Source: Acidobacteriota bacterium
GTDB taxonomy: Bacteria > Acidobacteriota > UBA6911
Assembly: GCA_023265215.1 (NCBI GenBank)
Contig: JAHFUH010000391.1
Location: 1 to 5,540, forward strand
Reading direction: 5' to 3'
Length of the DNA: 5,540 nt
Both the position numbers and the translations under genes were made by a program. The notes under the pieces were generated by a model. That model was not told where the DNA came from. It was given only the letters and a program-made list of their open reading frames with translations, and ran no database searches. This document shows, in pieces, positions 4,748-5,540 of the stretch (the stretch's first letter is position 1; every line of letters starts with the position of its first letter).

Positions 4748-5540
4748 ATGGAAATACTGCTCATAAAGTACGGATATTTTCTCTTGTTCCTAGGAGTAAT
4801 GATCGAAGGCGAAGCATTTCTTCTGGCCGCTGCATTTCTCGCTAATCGCGGCATGATGAGCTTCCCCGTGGTGATTGCCGTTGCAATCGCTGCAAATTGC
4901 GCCGCTGATCAGGCTTACTACATGGTTGCCCGAACACGCGGCCGATCCTGGCTCGAAAAACGCTTCGGCAATCACCCGCACTATAAAAGGGCAGTCGACT
5001 GGATGTCCCGTTACGCAGATTGGGTGCTTCTGCTCAGCCGCTATGCTTTTGGTTTCCGAATCATTATTCCGGCAGCGTGTGGCGCCCTGGACATGCCTGT
5101 TCTTCGTTTCTCTATTATCAACATCGTTGCAGGAACAATTTGGGCAATTCCAGTGGGGATGCTGGGGTTTTATCTGGGCCATGCAGCTTCAAGCACCCTG
5201 TCGGGCGTACAGTATGTTCAAGTCTGGGCGCCTGCCATTCTGTTGGCTATCGGCGTTTCCGTGCTGCTGATTCGGCACCTGCACCGCACAGAGTGGATCG
5301 AAGATCTGAAAACTGTGGATCTCCACACGCTGGCGCCTTTGCTGATCGGTTTAATGGGAGCTGTCAACATCATTTCAGCGATTTTGCCGCGCTCGCATCA
5401 ATCGATTCAAAGTATCGCATCCTGGCTGCCGCTGGAAGTGACGCATGGCAACAGGCCTCTCATGCTGCTTTCCGGGGTTGCACTGTTGCAGGTCACACGA
5501 AATCTATCCAGGCGCAAGGAGTTGGCGTGGTATGTGGCAG
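4748..5540 (+). CDS. DedA-family membrane protein with a second membrane domain (runs off the right edge)
   Basis: The 264 visible codons show no stop. Residues 1-180 form a DedA (VTT) core: hydrophobic MEILLIKYGYFLLFLGVMIE with the conserved acidic EGE (20-22), the segment 38-62 with Asp54 before AYYMVARTRG, then SRYAFGFRIIIPAACGALDMP (97-117), the DedA loop with its two arginines (98, 104) and Pro/Gly, and further membrane segments at about 121-145 and 158-176. DedA proteins are inner-membrane transporters, some acting as undecaprenyl-phosphate or phospholipid flippases. A typical DedA protein ends near residue 200-220, but this one continues with two more hydrophobic stretches (196-214, 236-250). 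The section WLPLEVTHGNRPLMLLSGVALLQ, then RNLSRR and AWYVA, resembles the multipass part of MprF/DUF2156 lysylphosphatidylglycerol synthetases, suggesting a fusion whose C-terminal half lies outside the window. No good ribosome binding site precedes the ATG at 4748, but it gives a canonical DedA N terminus. It is co-directional with the radical SAM gene; co-transcription is likely but unproven. Confidence 0.85.
   Translation, partial: MEILLIKYGYFLLFLGVMIEGEAFLLAAAFLANRGMMSFPVVIAVAIAANCAADQAYYMVARTRGRSWLEKRFGNHPHYKRAVDWMSRYADWVLLLSRYAFGFRIIIPAACGALDMPVLRFSIINIVAGTIWAIPVGMLGFYLGHAASSTLSGVQYVQVWAPAILLAIGVSVLLIRHLHRTEWIEDLKTVDLHTLAPLLIGLMGAVNIISAILPRSHQSIQSIASWLPLEVTHGNRPLMLLSGVALLQVTRNLSRRKELAWYVA

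Noticed and set aside
4645..5182. Minus-strand open frames opposite the DedA gene, one with several Cys and His
   Set aside because: The Cys and His residues come from complementing the Ala/Gly-rich membrane codons of the DedA frame; there is no ribosome binding site and no ordered zinc-finger spacing.

Overview
The window is an ordinary-looking bacterial chromosome segment of roughly balanced base composition. It has two divergent gene sets that share one control region at about 3430-3785. Nothing fixes the organism firmly. The large acetolactate synthase subunit has a less usual ThDP-loop variant (NNHGDGMVRQWQ), the small-subunit gene precedes the large one, and the left spacer holds 'aatccgtgg'-type dispersed repeats. 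From memory these fit a PVC-type (Verrucomicrobia/Lentisphaerae-like) or other environmental Gram-negative lineage, but this is a weak inference.

Minus strand, in transcription order from about 3720 down to 1: a sigma70-like promoter (TTGACA, 17 bp, extended -10), a 40-codon leader peptide rich in Val/Ile/Leu (3548-3670), an intrinsic terminator with nine Us (3488-3522), ilvN (2877-3425), ilvB (1017-2858), tpx (426-935), a repeat-rich spacer with a long hairpin (163-425), and the 5' end of a PilZ-domain gene (1-162). IlvN and IlvB together form acetohydroxyacid synthase, the committed step of valine, leucine and isoleucine synthesis. Tpx is a thiol peroxidase that may be read from the same transcript or from its own weak promoter.

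The most informative find is the ilvNB leader. It can be read as a complete Trp/Ilv-type transcription attenuator. Strand 1 (3568-3578) pairs with strand 2 (3549-3559). Strand 2 (3544-3559), which contains the leader stop codon, pairs with strand 3 (3507-3522). Strand 3 also pairs with strand 4 (3497-3508) to form the terminator. The three pairings exclude one another, and strand 1 lies directly on and after the Val/Leu codons of the leader peptide. This is therefore a ribosome-stalling sensor of branched-chain aminoacyl-tRNA placed before the genes for branched-chain amino acid synthesis.

Plus strand: an extended -10 promoter (TGGTATAAT) lies on top of the annotated start of a radical SAM protein gene (3770-4657, COG0731/TYW1-like). 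It is followed after 90 bases by a DedA-family membrane protein gene that runs off the right edge (4748 onward). After the DedA core, that protein continues into a second membrane region resembling the multipass domain of MprF-type lysylphosphatidylglycerol synthetase/flippases, so it may be a fusion.

No tRNA, rRNA, CRISPR array, insertion sequence or phage gene is seen.
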